Source: an uncultured Planctomycetaceae bacterium (GTDB lineage: Bacteria; Planctomycetota; Planctomycetia; Planctomycetales; Planctomycetaceae). Taken from it: 64,000 nt of DNA. Both the position numbers and the translations under genes were made by a program. The stretch's first letter is position 1; every line of letters starts with the position of its first letter. Location: NCBI GenBank assembly GCA_943787265.1, contig CALSLT010000009.1, positions 1 through 64,000 on the forward strand, in the 5' to 3' direction. The notes beneath the pieces are model-generated. The model ran no database searches. It saw only the letters and a list, made by a program, of their open reading frames with translations, and had not been told where the DNA came from. Below, piece by piece: positions 38,321 to 47,326 of the stretch.

Positions 38321-39049
38321 ATGCCTGACCATAGACGTCATCGCGGTCCACATCCGGAAGACGAAAAATTGTTTTCGGTAGATAAGCAGCTGGTTCTTCG
38401 AAACGGGACTCGCGACTTGAGTTGGCTGCTGAGTCGCGGTTACGCAACGACTTCGACAGTGAAGCTCGTTGGAGACCGATACGCTTTGACTGAGCGGCAA
38501 CGAAAGGCGGTTGCCCGAAGTGCCTGTTCCGATTCTGCAATGAGCCGGCGGGAAGGTAACCGTATCGCTCCGTCCGGCTTTTCAAGTGAAGAGATTTGGA
38601 TCGACGGTTACAACGTGATCACGTCTCTTGAAGCGGCGTTGTCCGGTGGAGTCATTCTTCATGCACGTGACGGCTGCTATCGAGACATGGCCAGCATGCA
38701 TGGCAACTATCGAAAAGTTGAAGAAACGATTCCGGCAATTCAACTACTGGGTGATACTCTGGCGGACTGGAGTGTCTCGAAATGTCGATGGCTGCTGGAT
38801 CGTCCTGTATCAAACAGTGGGCGTCTTAAAACTATTCTAACGGAGATGGCAATTGAGAATGGATGGCCATGGACTGTTGATTTAGTTCCTGACCCTGATG
38901 TCGTGCTGAAAGATTGCAATTCTGTTGTAGCAACTGCCGACAGCCAAATTCTCGACCATTGTGCTCATGCGGTGAATCTTGCACGAATGGTGATCGATCA
39001 GCATGTTTCGGCTGCTTGGATTGTACGGTTGGATGATGAGCAGATCTGA
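38321..39049 (+). CDS. DUF434 domain protein
   Basis: A 242-residue protein. Start 38321 (MPDHRRHRGPHPEDE) is preferred because this begins the conserved DUF434 region; the frame opens at 38291. Residues 1-60 form the DUF434 domain, with RDLSWLLSRGYATTSTVKLVGDRYALTERQRKA. The C-terminal region has IWIDGYNVITSLEAAL, LLDRPVSNSGRLKTIL and ATADSQILD, a Rossmann-like segment resembling a nuclease or TOPRIM-like fold with conserved acidic residues. Function is unknown; homologues are mainly archaeal and scattered in bacteria. It is flanked by a duplicated ppdK tail and terminator, so it may have arrived by insertion. Confidence 0.75.
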   Translation: MPDHRRHRGPHPEDEKLFSVDKQLVLRNGTRDLSWLLSRGYATTSTVKLVGDRYALTERQRKAVARSACSDSAMSRREGNRIAPSGFSSEEIWIDGYNVITSLEAALSGGVILHARDGCYRDMASMHGNYRKVEETIPAIQLLGDTLADWSVSKCRWLLDRPVSNSGRLKTILTEMAIENGWPWTVDLVPDPDVVLKDCNSVVATADSQILDHCAHAVNLARMVIDQHVSAAWIVRLDDEQI

Positions 39050-39087
39050 AATGCATTTCTGCTCGACTCTTTATCGTCCTGCAGATG

Positions 39088-39179
39088 TTGCCGTATCCAG
39101 GGGCAGGCGGTTGCGATTGCTGGCGACCGCTCAAGCTGCGGTTGAGCGAGTGAAAACAGGCGGCGAGCGGCCATTCTGA
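39088..39179 (+). pseudogene. Duplicated 3' end remnant of ppdK
   Basis: A decayed copy of the last ~20 ppdK codons. In frame it reads RRLRLLATAQAAVE, compared with PIARLAAAQAAVE at the true ppdK end. DNA such as GACCGCTCAAGCTGC, the following CTGATTGACA and the terminator all match the intact copy at 38100-38235 closely. No start or upstream part exists, so it is a remnant. Confidence 0.6.
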
Positions 39180-39194
39180 TTGACACGACGAAAA

Positions 39195-39233
39195 ACGGGC
39201 GGGGTAACTTTTGTTAGCTCGCCCGTTTTTTTT
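39195..39233 (+). terminator. Rho-independent terminator, copy of the ppdK terminator
   Basis: AACGGGCGGGGTAAC and GTTAGCTCGCCCGTT around TTT, with an eight-T tail. It is the stronger partner of the terminator at 38202-38235 and shares its loop-side TAAC/GTT sequence. Confidence 0.9.
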
Positions 39234-39323
39234 CATTCTCGGCTCTGTGCGTGGGGCGGGATGTCTGAGTTTGTTGCAGGAACTCAGTACCAGACATCTT
39301 TTCAGTTTCCGATACTTGCAGAA

Positions 39324-39343
39324 AGTAATAAATTATGATTACT
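39324..39343 (+). promoter_or_regulatory. Candidate LexA operator (SOS box)
   Basis: AGTAAT-N8-ATTACT, a perfect 6-bp palindrome with 8-nt spacing, 32 nt upstream of the lexA ATG. TATGAT, which could be the -10 box, overlaps it (39334-39339). LexA autoregulation makes an operator here likely, but the motif itself is an inference. Confidence 0.55.
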
Positions 39344-39375
39344 GGAGTGCCGATCATTGATCTACAAGGCTCGCC

Positions 39376-39975
39376 ATGCAGCAACCACTGACAGCAGTAC
39401 AGAATCGCGTTCTGGGTTTTATTCGTCAGGAAATCCGCTCCACCGGGCGGTCTCCCAGTCTGACGGAGATTCAGGAGGAATTTGGCTATGGGTCGCCACA
39501 CACTCCCCGTTTTCACGTGAATAATCTGGTGAAAGCCGGATATCTGAATCGTCAGCCGGGGCACCGTGGGTTGAGTCTGGTGGGCGAGATGTCTGGGCTG
39601 CGACTTGCTGGAATGGTTGCTGCCGGGCCTCCCATTGAAGCCATCGAAGATCGAGATGAGCGGATCGATCTGGGAGGCTTCTCAGATGAAAACCACTTTG
39701 CGCTGCGTGTGCGTGGTGAATCGATGATCGAAGAAGCCATTGCAGATGGTGACCTGGTCGTCGTGCGAAAACAGCAAACATGCTCTGACGGAGATCTCGT
39801 CGTCGCACGAATTGGTGAGGAAGCCACGCTGAAACGATTTTATCGGGAACCTCGAAAACGTCGCATTCGACTGCAGCCTGCCAACTCGACGATGGAGCCA
39901 ATCTTCTGTCGGGAAGAAGACGTGACGATTGAAGGAATGGTTGTTGGAGTCATTCGGTTAATGGGGTCCCGGTAA
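39376..39975 (+). CDS. lexA: LexA repressor
   Basis: A 199-residue SOS repressor. The N-terminal winged-helix DNA-binding domain covers residues 1-68 (SPSLTEIQEEFGYGSPHTPRFHVNNL). The autocleavage bond is Ala83-Gly84 in MVAAGPP, the catalytic serine is Ser116 (RGESMIEE), and the lysine is Lys153 (EATLKRF). All are placed as in E. coli LexA, so RecA-stimulated self-cleavage should work. It is the first gene of a four-gene operon and would regulate imuA, imuB and dnaE2 as well as itself. The recognition helix differs from proteobacterial LexA, in line with a different operator. Confidence 0.95.
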   Translation: MQQPLTAVQNRVLGFIRQEIRSTGRSPSLTEIQEEFGYGSPHTPRFHVNNLVKAGYLNRQPGHRGLSLVGEMSGLRLAGMVAAGPPIEAIEDRDERIDLGGFSDENHFALRVRGESMIEEAIADGDLVVVRKQQTCSDGDLVVARIGEEATLKRFYREPRKRRIRLQPANSTMEPIFCREEDVTIEGMVVGVIRLMGSR

Positions 39976-39991
39976 GCAGGAGAGTGTTTCG

Positions 39992-40717
39992 ATGGTTGCT
40001 CATCCAGATTCTTTGAACGCTTTGACGGTCAGTGATCATGCGTCGTCGGTGCAGGAACTGAAGTCGAGTCTGCATCGGATGCAGCGAGGGGTTCGACCGG
40101 GCACTCAAGCTGGACCGAAATCTTCAGCCAAAGATATTGTCTCGACAGGGATCGTCGGACTGGATCGTATTCTGCCAGCTCAGGGTTTACTGAAGGGGAC
40201 ACTGAGCGAGTGGGTTGCAACGGAGCCTGGGAGCGGGGCTGTTTCTCTGGCTATGCGAGTTGCGAGCAAGGTTCAGCAAGGGAGAACTTTGATCCTTGTC
40301 GACCAGTTCCGGCAGTTCTATGCACCAGCAATTCAGTCGTTAGGTGTCTGCCTGGCCGAGACAATTCTGGTTCGCCCGGCAACTCAGGGAGATGAACTGT
40401 GGGTGCTTGAGCAATCGTTGCGTTGTCCGGGAGTTGGTGCAGTGTTGTGCCAGCTCGATCGTTTAACGACTCAGCAGTTTCGCCGACTGCAACTGGCGGC
40501 GGAATCCGGAACGGCTATTGGCATGTTGATTCGTCCGGCCGTCGCGCAACGACAGTCGAGCTGGGCAGACGTAAGGTTGCAGGTTTCCCCTCGTCCATCG
40601 TTGCCGCGTTCGTTTCGTCGTTGCGTGAATGTCCAGTGCGTCTACGCGAAGGGAAGCCTGGCTGATCAAAACGTCGATCTTGAGTTCTGTGATGAAACAG
40701 GACTCGCTCATGAGTGA
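39992..40717 (+). CDS. imuA: ImuA, SOS mutagenesis RecA-like accessory protein
   Basis: A 241-residue ImuA-type protein, a RecA-like fold lacking a good Walker A motif (LLKGTLSEWVATEPGSGAVSLA). It has ILVDQFRQFYAPAIQSLGV and a segment VGAVLCQLDRLTTQQFRRLQLA, both typical. AGGAG lies about 10 nt before the ATG, 16 nt after lexA. In lexA-imuA-imuB-dnaE2 cassettes ImuA and ImuB help DnaE2 to carry out translesion synthesis. Its stop overlaps the imuB start by 8 nt. Confidence 0.9.
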   Translation: MVAHPDSLNALTVSDHASSVQELKSSLHRMQRGVRPGTQAGPKSSAKDIVSTGIVGLDRILPAQGLLKGTLSEWVATEPGSGAVSLAMRVASKVQQGRTLILVDQFRQFYAPAIQSLGVCLAETILVRPATQGDELWVLEQSLRCPGVGAVLCQLDRLTTQQFRRLQLAAESGTAIGMLIRPAVAQRQSSWADVRLQVSPRPSLPRSFRRCVNVQCVYAKGSLADQNVDLEFCDETGLAHE

Positions 40718-42248
40718 TCGTGTTTCAAATACTTCTGCGCCTTCCTTGAAACATGAGTCCGACGAATACTCTGCGCGGATGCTCTGTGTCTGGTTGCCGA
40801 ATTTTCCGATCCAACGTTTGCGATCGAATTATTTTTCAGAAGCATGCGTGCTCTACGCGGACTCTGGAAGCCGGACACTGATCGTGGCAGCTTCGAGTGA
40901 AGCTCGGCTGCAAGGCATTCGTTCTGGAATGTCGCTCGCAGAAGCACAGGCCCTGCACGACTCTGCCGTTTTTCTGCCGCATGATGCCGATGCGGATGCC
41001 AGCGAACTGAAATCACTGGCTGAGTTGTGTTATCGCTACAGTCCTTTGGTCGGGCTGGAGTTATCGGATGATGCGCATTGCCTTCTACTCGACATTTCCG
41101 GGTGCGGTCATCTGTTCGGTGGCGAATCAGGCCTGACGCGACACCTGGTAGTCGATCTTGCTGAGCGTGGTTACTTTGCTCATGTCGCCGTCGCACGAAC
41201 AATCGGAGCAGCGTGGGCGATCGCTCGCTATGGGCATTGCACGGGATCGGAGCGTCGACTGAAATCACTGCCCGTTCAGGCGCTGAGAATTCCGGACAAG
41301 CTGGTATTACAACTTCGTGAGTTTGATCTGCAAACTATTGGCCAGTTGGATGCTCTTCCCAAAAATTCATTGCCGTCACGATTCGGAAAGCTTTTAAACG
41401 AACGGCTCGGTCAGATATTCGACCATCGTTCAGAGTTGCTTGTCGTTTTGCCTCGACAGGAACCTGCGTCGGCTGAATGGACGACCGACGAAGCAATCTG
41501 TCATCCCAAAGCAATTCAGCATGTTTGCACGGAGCTGCTGGCTGAGCTTCTGGAAACTCTAAAAACCCGCAGTGAAGGATTGCTTGGGCTAACGCTTCGA
41601 CTGGAGAGTGGCACGTCCGATCCGGCAGTCCTGAAAATTGGTTTGGCTCGGCCCACAGACTCGCTGAAGCACATCCTGCATGTCGTTCAGTTGAAGCTGG
41701 ATACAACCGCCATTCCTGAATGGATTCACTCGATTCATCTTGAGGCTTCCGATGTTTCGCCACTCCAAATTCAACAACGAAGTTTGTTCTCCAGTCAGGA
41801 ACCAATCGCTAATGACGGAAGCGTCGGCAAGTTGGCGGACCGACTGATCGCTCGTCTTGGGGATGATGGAGTTGTTCATCCGAAAGTCCTTCCGGAAGCT
41901 GTTCCCGAACAGGCATCCAGCGTCTCCCCATTGTCAGAATCAATGACTGAGAATGCCTTGTCGGCTGGTCTGCAAATCGCATCCGCTCGCCCAATCTTCT
42001 TACGGCGTCCGGAAGCGATTCAGGTGACAGCAATTGCGAAGAATGGAGCACCACTTCATTTTTGCTGGAGCGGCCGTTGCTACCAGGTCGTCTGCTGCAC
42101 CACTGTCGAAAGAATCGCGACAGCCTGGTGGCAGGAAAGCGGAACCATCCAGCGGGACTATTACCAGGTGGAAACTCTGAGTGGTGCCCGGTTCTGGTTA
42201 TTTCGTGACAGGACAGGCGAATGGTTTCTGCATGGTGTGTTTGAGTAA
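40710..42248 (+). CDS. imuB: ImuB, inactive Y-family polymerase subunit of the SOS mutasome
   Basis: A 512-residue Y-family-like protein. The start at 40710 is chosen because it overlaps the imuA stop (ATGAGTGA); the frame opens earlier. N-terminal palm and fingers begin MLCVWLPNFPIQRL, with LLLDISGCGHLFGGE in the region that has the catalytic acidic pair in DinB; the first aspartate is absent, so it is probably not a polymerase by itself. The thumb and little-finger regions follow, and the C-terminal tail, GEWFLHGVFE, is typical of ImuB. It tethers DnaE2 to the sliding clamp in other species. A clear clamp-binding motif is not assigned. Confidence 0.92.
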   Translation: MSDRVSNTSAPSLKHESDEYSARMLCVWLPNFPIQRLRSNYFSEACVLYADSGSRTLIVAASSEARLQGIRSGMSLAEAQALHDSAVFLPHDADADASELKSLAELCYRYSPLVGLELSDDAHCLLLDISGCGHLFGGESGLTRHLVVDLAERGYFAHVAVARTIGAAWAIARYGHCTGSERRLKSLPVQALRIPDKLVLQLREFDLQTIGQLDALPKNSLPSRFGKLLNERLGQIFDHRSELLVVLPRQEPASAEWTTDEAICHPKAIQHVCTELLAELLETLKTRSEGLLGLTLRLESGTSDPAVLKIGLARPTDSLKHILHVVQLKLDTTAIPEWIHSIHLEASDVSPLQIQQRSLFSSQEPIANDGSVGKLADRLIARLGDDGVVHPKVLPEAVPEQASSVSPLSESMTENALSAGLQIASARPIFLRRPEAIQVTAIAKNGAPLHFCWSGRCYQVVCCTTVERIATAWWQESGTIQRDYYQVETLSGARFWLFRDRTGEWFLHGVFE

Positions 42249-42262
42249 TTCGTAGGACCGCT

Positions 42263-45200
42263 GTGCCTGATCCGCCTCCTTATCATCGTCGGCTTGCTGA
42301 TCCGCCAGGAAAGCTGCGTCCCAAAAGTTGCTACGCCGAGCTGCATTGTCGGACGAACTTTTCATTTCTGGAAGGTGCTTCGCATCCCGACAGTCTTGTC
42401 AATCGAGCTGCCGAACTCGGACTTGCCGCTCTTGCAATCACCGATCGCAACAGTGTGGCAGGAGTGGTCCGAGCCCACGTCGCCGCGAAAGAGGCCAATC
42501 TAAAATTGTTGGTCGGTGCAGAGATCACTCCGACGGACACGCCTCCCGTTATTCTTCTTGCAACAAATCGTTCGGGATACGCTTGCCTGTCTACATTGAT
42601 TACTCACGGACGAAGGAACGCCGTCAAAGGCGAATGCTCGCTGACGTTCGACGATGTCGCAAAACATGCCAATGGATTAATTGCCTGTGTGCCCCTGATG
42701 TCGTATCTGGATGCCGAGCGGTGTGGCGACAAAAATCACGGCACGGTGCAGCAATATCGCGAGTGCTTTGGTGATCGATGCTACGGCCTGGCAGAATTAC
42801 ATCGCGGACCGCATGACCAGCTTCTGCTCGATCGAATGGGTAAGCTCGCTGCCGAAGCTCGAGTTCCGCTCGCAGCAGCCAACGATGTCCACTACCACGT
42901 GCCGGAGCAACAGCCACTTCACGATGTTCTCACAGCAATCCGTCACGGGTGCCCTGTGGCCGAGTTGGGTGGTCGTCGGTTTTCGAATGCCGAACGACAC
43001 CTCAAGTCAGCCGAAGCGATGCAGCGACTTTTTGCGGCAATGCCCGAAGCTGTTATGCAGACAAAGGAAGTCGCAGACAGATGCGAATTTTCACTGGATG
43101 AACTTCGTTATGAGTATCCTGAAGAACTTTGTCCCGACGGACAGAACTCGCTCGAATATCTCAGGCGACTTACCTGGCAGGAAGCTCGTAACCGCTATCC
43201 GAATGGCATCCCTCGCAAGGTCGGAGACCAGTTGAATCATGAATTGAAGCTCATTGGAGAACTGCACTACGAGGCGTATTTTCTAACTGTCTGGGATCTC
43301 GTTCAATTCGCCCGCCAGAAGAAGATCCTTTGCCAGGGCCGGGGTTCAGCCGCGAACTCTGCTGTCTGCTATTGCCTGGGTGTGACGGAAGTTGACCCCA
43401 ACACTTCGCAACTTTTATTCGAGCGGTTTATCAGTCACGAACGAAACGAACCGCCAGACATCGATATCGACTTTGAGCACGAGCGACGCGAAGAAGTCAT
43501 TCAGTACATCTACCAGAAGTACGGTCGCGATCGCGCCGGAATGACGGGCGCACTGATTACGTATCGAACTCGCTCGGCAATTCGAGATGTTGGCAAGGCA
43601 TTGGGATTCTCCACGGATCGGATTAGCCAGCTTGCCCGGATGCACGACCGGACTGCCCCTGAGGATTCGCTTGAGTGGGTTGAGTCTGCGGGCCTCGACC
43701 CGAACGCTCGCCGGACAAAGCAGTTTTTGAGACTGGTCGAAAGCATCAAGCACTTCCCACGGCACCTTTCTCAACACGTTGGCGGAATGGTTTTTACGCG
43801 GGGCAAATTGTCAGAGATGGTGCCCATTGAAAACGCCTCGATGCCTGATCGCACTGTCGTGCAATGGGATAAGAATGATCTCGATGCACTGGGCATTCTC
43901 AAAGTCGATTGCCTGTCACTTGGTATGTTGACGGCGATTCGCAAATGCTTCGATCTGATTCACGAATTCGGCACGACACGACAGCCTGACAACGAACCAA
44001 AGAAGTTGACGCTGGACACCGTTCCCAAAGAAGACCCCAACGTTTATCGAATGATTCAACGAGCAGACACTGTCGGTGTCTTTCAGATCGAAAGCCGAGC
44101 GCAGATGAGCATGCTGCCTCGGTTGAAGCCTGAAAGGTTCTACGATCTTGTCATCGAAATCGCGATTGTTCGGCCTGGGCCAATTCAGGGGAATATGGTC
44201 CACCCCTACCTTCAGCGCAAGCAGAAAAAACAAAAAGTTACTTATCCGGACGAACGAATCCGCAACGTACTGCACCGTACTCTTGGGGTGCCGATTTTTC
44301 AGGAGCAGGCGATGCAGCTCGCAGTGGACGCGGCGGGTTTCACGCCAGGTGAAGCTGACCAATTGCGTCGAGCGATGGGAGCATGGCAGAAGCGAGGAGT
44401 GATCCACCGTTTCTATCGTAAGTTTATCGACGGCATGCTCAGCAACGGGTACGACGTTGATTTTGCCGAACAGGTTTTCAAACAGATTCAGGGGTTCGGC
44501 GAATATGGTTTTCCCGAGTCGCATTCAGCGAGCTTTGCCTTGCTGGCCTACGCAAGTTCCTGGCTGAAGTGCTATCACCCCGCGGCATTTACTGCCGCAT
44601 TGCTCAACAGCCAGCCTATGGGCTTCTACGCGCCGGCCCAACTGATTACTGACGCCAGGCAACACGATGTCGAAGTCCGGCCTGTCGACGTCAGTCATAG
44701 TCAGTGGGATTGTACTCTGGAGAAAAATGAACAGAACAACGCTGCACTTCGTCTTGGGTTTCGAACAGTTGTTGGGCTCTCGCAGGAGATTGCAGATCGA
44801 ATTGTCCACGTTCGAGATCTGCGATCGTACGATTCGTTTGACGATTTTAAGCAACGAGTCCGCTTGGGGGCTGCGACTTTGTCACGTCTTTCCCGTGCGG
44901 ACGCTTTTCGATCGATAAATCTGTCACGCCGCCCGGCAATGTGGGAATCGCTTTCCGATCAAAGCCGTCAACCGCTGTTTGAAAAGCTGAATGAGACAGA
45001 CACTCCAGCAGCCCTGCCCCGCATGTCGGAGTTTTCTCAGATTATTGCTGACTACAGCGCAACCGGAATGTCTCTGAAGGGGCACCCTTTGCAATTTCTC
45101 CGGCAGCATTTTGAACAACAGGGAATTGTGGCGGCTGGCGCGTTGAAGAATCATGAGCCTGACCGTCGAGTTCGTGTAGCGGGCATCGTGCTGAACCGAC

Positions 45201-45445
45201 AACACCCTGGCACGGCAAACGGCATTACGTTTATGACGCTCGAAGACGAAACGGGTATCAGCAACCTGGTGGTTCACCCGAACGTCTGGAATCGTTTTCG
45301 CACGGTCGCCAGGACTGCCAACGCACTAAGTGTCCGAGGCATCCTGCAGAAAGAGTCAGGAGTCATCCATGTCATCGTCGACCACCTGCAGGATCTATCA
45401 ACATTGATTGCGGGTGGGCGGTACCAGTCCAGAGATTTTCAATGA
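42263..45445 (+). CDS. dnaE2: Error-prone DNA polymerase DnaE2
   Basis: A 1060-residue C-family DNA polymerase. The start is GTG at 42263, 14 nt after imuB. The PHP domain (residues 25-260) opens YAELHCRTNFSFLEGASH and has ITDRNSVAGVVRAH. The polymerase palm has the catalytic PDIDIDFEHERR and GRGSAANSAVCYCLG. The helix-hairpin-helix region and an OB fold (RVRVAGIVLNRQH) close the protein. It lacks the long C-terminal clamp- and tau-binding extension of DnaE1, as usual for DnaE2. It carries out mutagenic translesion synthesis with ImuA and ImuB in the SOS response. Confidence 0.96.
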   Translation: MPDPPPYHRRLADPPGKLRPKSCYAELHCRTNFSFLEGASHPDSLVNRAAELGLAALAITDRNSVAGVVRAHVAAKEANLKLLVGAEITPTDTPPVILLATNRSGYACLSTLITHGRRNAVKGECSLTFDDVAKHANGLIACVPLMSYLDAERCGDKNHGTVQQYRECFGDRCYGLAELHRGPHDQLLLDRMGKLAAEARVPLAAANDVHYHVPEQQPLHDVLTAIRHGCPVAELGGRRFSNAERHLKSAEAMQRLFAAMPEAVMQTKEVADRCEFSLDELRYEYPEELCPDGQNSLEYLRRLTWQEARNRYPNGIPRKVGDQLNHELKLIGELHYEAYFLTVWDLVQFARQKKILCQGRGSAANSAVCYCLGVTEVDPNTSQLLFERFISHERNEPPDIDIDFEHERREEVIQYIYQKYGRDRAGMTGALITYRTRSAIRDVGKALGFSTDRISQLARMHDRTAPEDSLEWVESAGLDPNARRTKQFLRLVESIKHFPRHLSQHVGGMVFTRGKLSEMVPIENASMPDRTVVQWDKNDLDALGILKVDCLSLGMLTAIRKCFDLIHEFGTTRQPDNEPKKLTLDTVPKEDPNVYRMIQRADTVGVFQIESRAQMSMLPRLKPERFYDLVIEIAIVRPGPIQGNMVHPYLQRKQKKQKVTYPDERIRNVLHRTLGVPIFQEQAMQLAVDAAGFTPGEADQLRRAMGAWQKRGVIHRFYRKFIDGMLSNGYDVDFAEQVFKQIQGFGEYGFPESHSASFALLAYASSWLKCYHPAAFTAALLNSQPMGFYAPAQLITDARQHDVEVRPVDVSHSQWDCTLEKNEQNNAALRLGFRTVVGLSQEIADRIVHVRDLRSYDSFDDFKQRVRLGAATLSRLSRADAFRSINLSRRPAMWESLSDQSRQPLFEKLNETDTPAALPRMSEFSQIIADYSATGMSLKGHPLQFLRQHFEQQGIVAAGALKNHEPDRRVRVAGIVLNRQHPGTANGITFMTLEDETGISNLVVHPNVWNRFRTVARTANALSVRGILQKESGVIHVIVDHLQDLSTLIAGGRYQSRDFQ

Positions 45446-45579
45446 CTCTTACCCGACATCTCGACTAGGCAAACATAAAAGTCCTGGAACGCGACGCTGC
45501 CAAACTCGCATTCAGCATGCTGGTCGATCAAGATGAACCATGTAAGAGTCAAACGAACGCTTTCGCTTATGAGACCAGC

Positions 45580-46461
45580 ATGGACGGAAAATACTATCTC
45601 GGTTGTCCGGTGTGGGCGTGTCCGGATTGGGTGGGTTCTTTGTTTTCGACGAAGGATCGAAAGAAGTGGTTGAGTGAGTATTCGTCAGTCTTTGGGACCG
45701 TCGAGGGCAACAGCACTTTCTATGGCCTGCCGGCGCTGGACACTGTCAAACGCTGGGCGGATTCTTCAAGCGAGGGGTTTCGATTCTGTCTGAAGTTTCC
45801 GAAAGCGATCAGTCATGATCGGCGGTTGGTTGACGCTGAAGTCGAGACCGGCTTGTTTCTCGACATCCTGAAAGTTCTGGCGGATGCTGATCGGCTGGGA
45901 CCTTCGTTTCTCCAGTTACCGCCAACGTTTTCAGCGGTCGAGATGGATCGATTGAAGAGCTATCTCCAGGTATTGCCGACTGAGTACCCTTATGCGGTCG
46001 AGGTTCGACATGCAGATTTCTTTGATCAAGGATCGGTTGAATCGGCTCTTGATGCCGTGCTGCGGGAACTGAAGATCGACAGAGTTCTGTTCGACAGCCG
46101 ACCGTTGTTTTCAAAGCCGCCGTCAGATGAATCCGAAGAGGCGTCGCAGGTGAAGAAGCCGCGCAGCCCGTACCGCACAACCGTGACTGGCACTCGGCCG
46201 ATGCTCCGGCTGGTCGGCCGCAACTCGGTTGATGATACAATGCCGTGGATCGAGGAGTGGGCGGCCATCATTGCAGGCTGGATAAACGCGGGTCTGACTC
46301 CGTACGTTTTTGCTCATTCACCCGCTGAAACGTTCGCGCCGGAATTTGCGGCACGGCTGCATGCACAATTGCAGAGTCACGTGTCGGCCATGCCTGATCT
46401 GTCGCCGTGGCCGGGCCAGACGAAAGACACTGGCCCTCGGCAACTGAGCCTGTTTGGTTAG
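45580..46461 (+). CDS. DUF72 (YecE-like) protein
   Basis: A 293-residue TIM-barrel protein of the DUF72 family. The start at 45580 (MDGKYYLGCPVW) matches the family opening; the frame begins at 45517. Motifs are GTVEGNSTFYGLP, the FCLKFPKAISHD strand, FLQLPPTFS, AVEVRHADFF and YVFAHSPAETFAPEFA. Members have suspected Fe-S or nuclease roles, but function is unproven. It lies downstream of dnaE2 by 134 bp on the same strand. Convergent with the membrane-protein gene 46520-47200. Confidence 0.88.
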   Translation: MDGKYYLGCPVWACPDWVGSLFSTKDRKKWLSEYSSVFGTVEGNSTFYGLPALDTVKRWADSSSEGFRFCLKFPKAISHDRRLVDAEVETGLFLDILKVLADADRLGPSFLQLPPTFSAVEMDRLKSYLQVLPTEYPYAVEVRHADFFDQGSVESALDAVLRELKIDRVLFDSRPLFSKPPSDESEEASQVKKPRSPYRTTVTGTRPMLRLVGRNSVDDTMPWIEEWAAIIAGWINAGLTPYVFAHSPAETFAPEFAARLHAQLQSHVSAMPDLSPWPGQTKDTGPRQLSLFG

Positions 46462-46519
46462 TCGGGCGGCGGAAGATTGGTTCCGTTGCCGCCGCGATAC
46501 TTCTGACCGACCAGGCGAG

Positions 46520-47200
46520 TCAAACGATTCGGTTGATCTCAAAGTCTTTGCCGACGATGTTTCGTGTCACGTGCAGATAAGGAATCTTCAGGCCGCGGGC
46601 GAAGGGCGTAATCTCATCGTCGTAGTTCGGAAGGTGAGGCTTGGAGTTTCTGGCGATGACCACAGAGTCCGTTCCCGTACTGGTGTCGGCTCGGAATACG
46701 AGTTTCAGTTCACTGCGAGTGTCTGGCTTGTTCGCTCGACGAGGCACACTGGCCAGCGCGATGATGCAAAGGATGGCGTCCCGATTGATGCGACGTCGTT
46801 TCGGCCCCGCGATCAGAAGTTTTTTCTTCAGGTCGTAACTGAGAACGGGGTTCTCGCGCTCAGTCTTTCTGTTGACCCAGACAATGAATCCATAACCTGA
46901 AGCGATCATGGCAACTGCCGTCACTACTGCCTTAACCACATCGGCTGAGTTGATCTGCTGAGCTTCCACAACGCCGAAGATCGAAAACGTGATCACGGTG
47001 CAGAGCAACGTAGAGTGTCCCCAGAGGTACGATGCCGGAACGCGGTTGACGTCAACGCGATCATTGACCTTGCGAACGTCGAGCCGCAGCCTGGCGTTAG
47101 AAACAACGATAGATTCCAGGAAGAGATGGTTCGCACTGACCGCTGCGCCGATGAGTTCGGAGATGTCGTCGACGGCGTTTTCAGCGCTTGATGATTTCAT
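46520..47200 (-). CDS. Hypothetical membrane protein
   Basis: A 226-residue protein; the start at 47200 (MKSSSAENAVDDIS) is preferred over an upstream one at 47305. A cytoplasmic N terminus of about 65 residues is followed by hydrophobic segments starting LLCTVITFSIFGVV, VVTAVAMIASGYGFI and ILCIIALASVP, with a polar C-terminal domain of some 70 residues. I recognise no domain. The next gene upstream on the same strand (47327-47830) also encodes a small membrane protein, so they may form a unit. Confidence 0.6.
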   Translation of the reverse strand: MKSSSAENAVDDISELIGAAVSANHLFLESIVVSNARLRLDVRKVNDRVDVNRVPASYLWGHSTLLCTVITFSIFGVVEAQQINSADVVKAVVTAVAMIASGYGFIVWVNRKTERENPVLSYDLKKKLLIAGPKRRRINRDAILCIIALASVPRRANKPDTRSELKLVFRADTSTGTDSVVIARNSKPHLPNYDDEITPFARGLKIPYLHVTRNIVGKDFEINRIV

Positions 47201-47326
47201 GGGGCTGCTTAGCCTGGAGTTCTGGCGGGCGTTCAGAAAGTATGTTGGGCAGTTCAACCAGCAACGCCAATCGTGCTTCCCGGATTGCAGAAAGTCGCGA
47301 TTCATTCGAAAACGGCCATCGCACCG

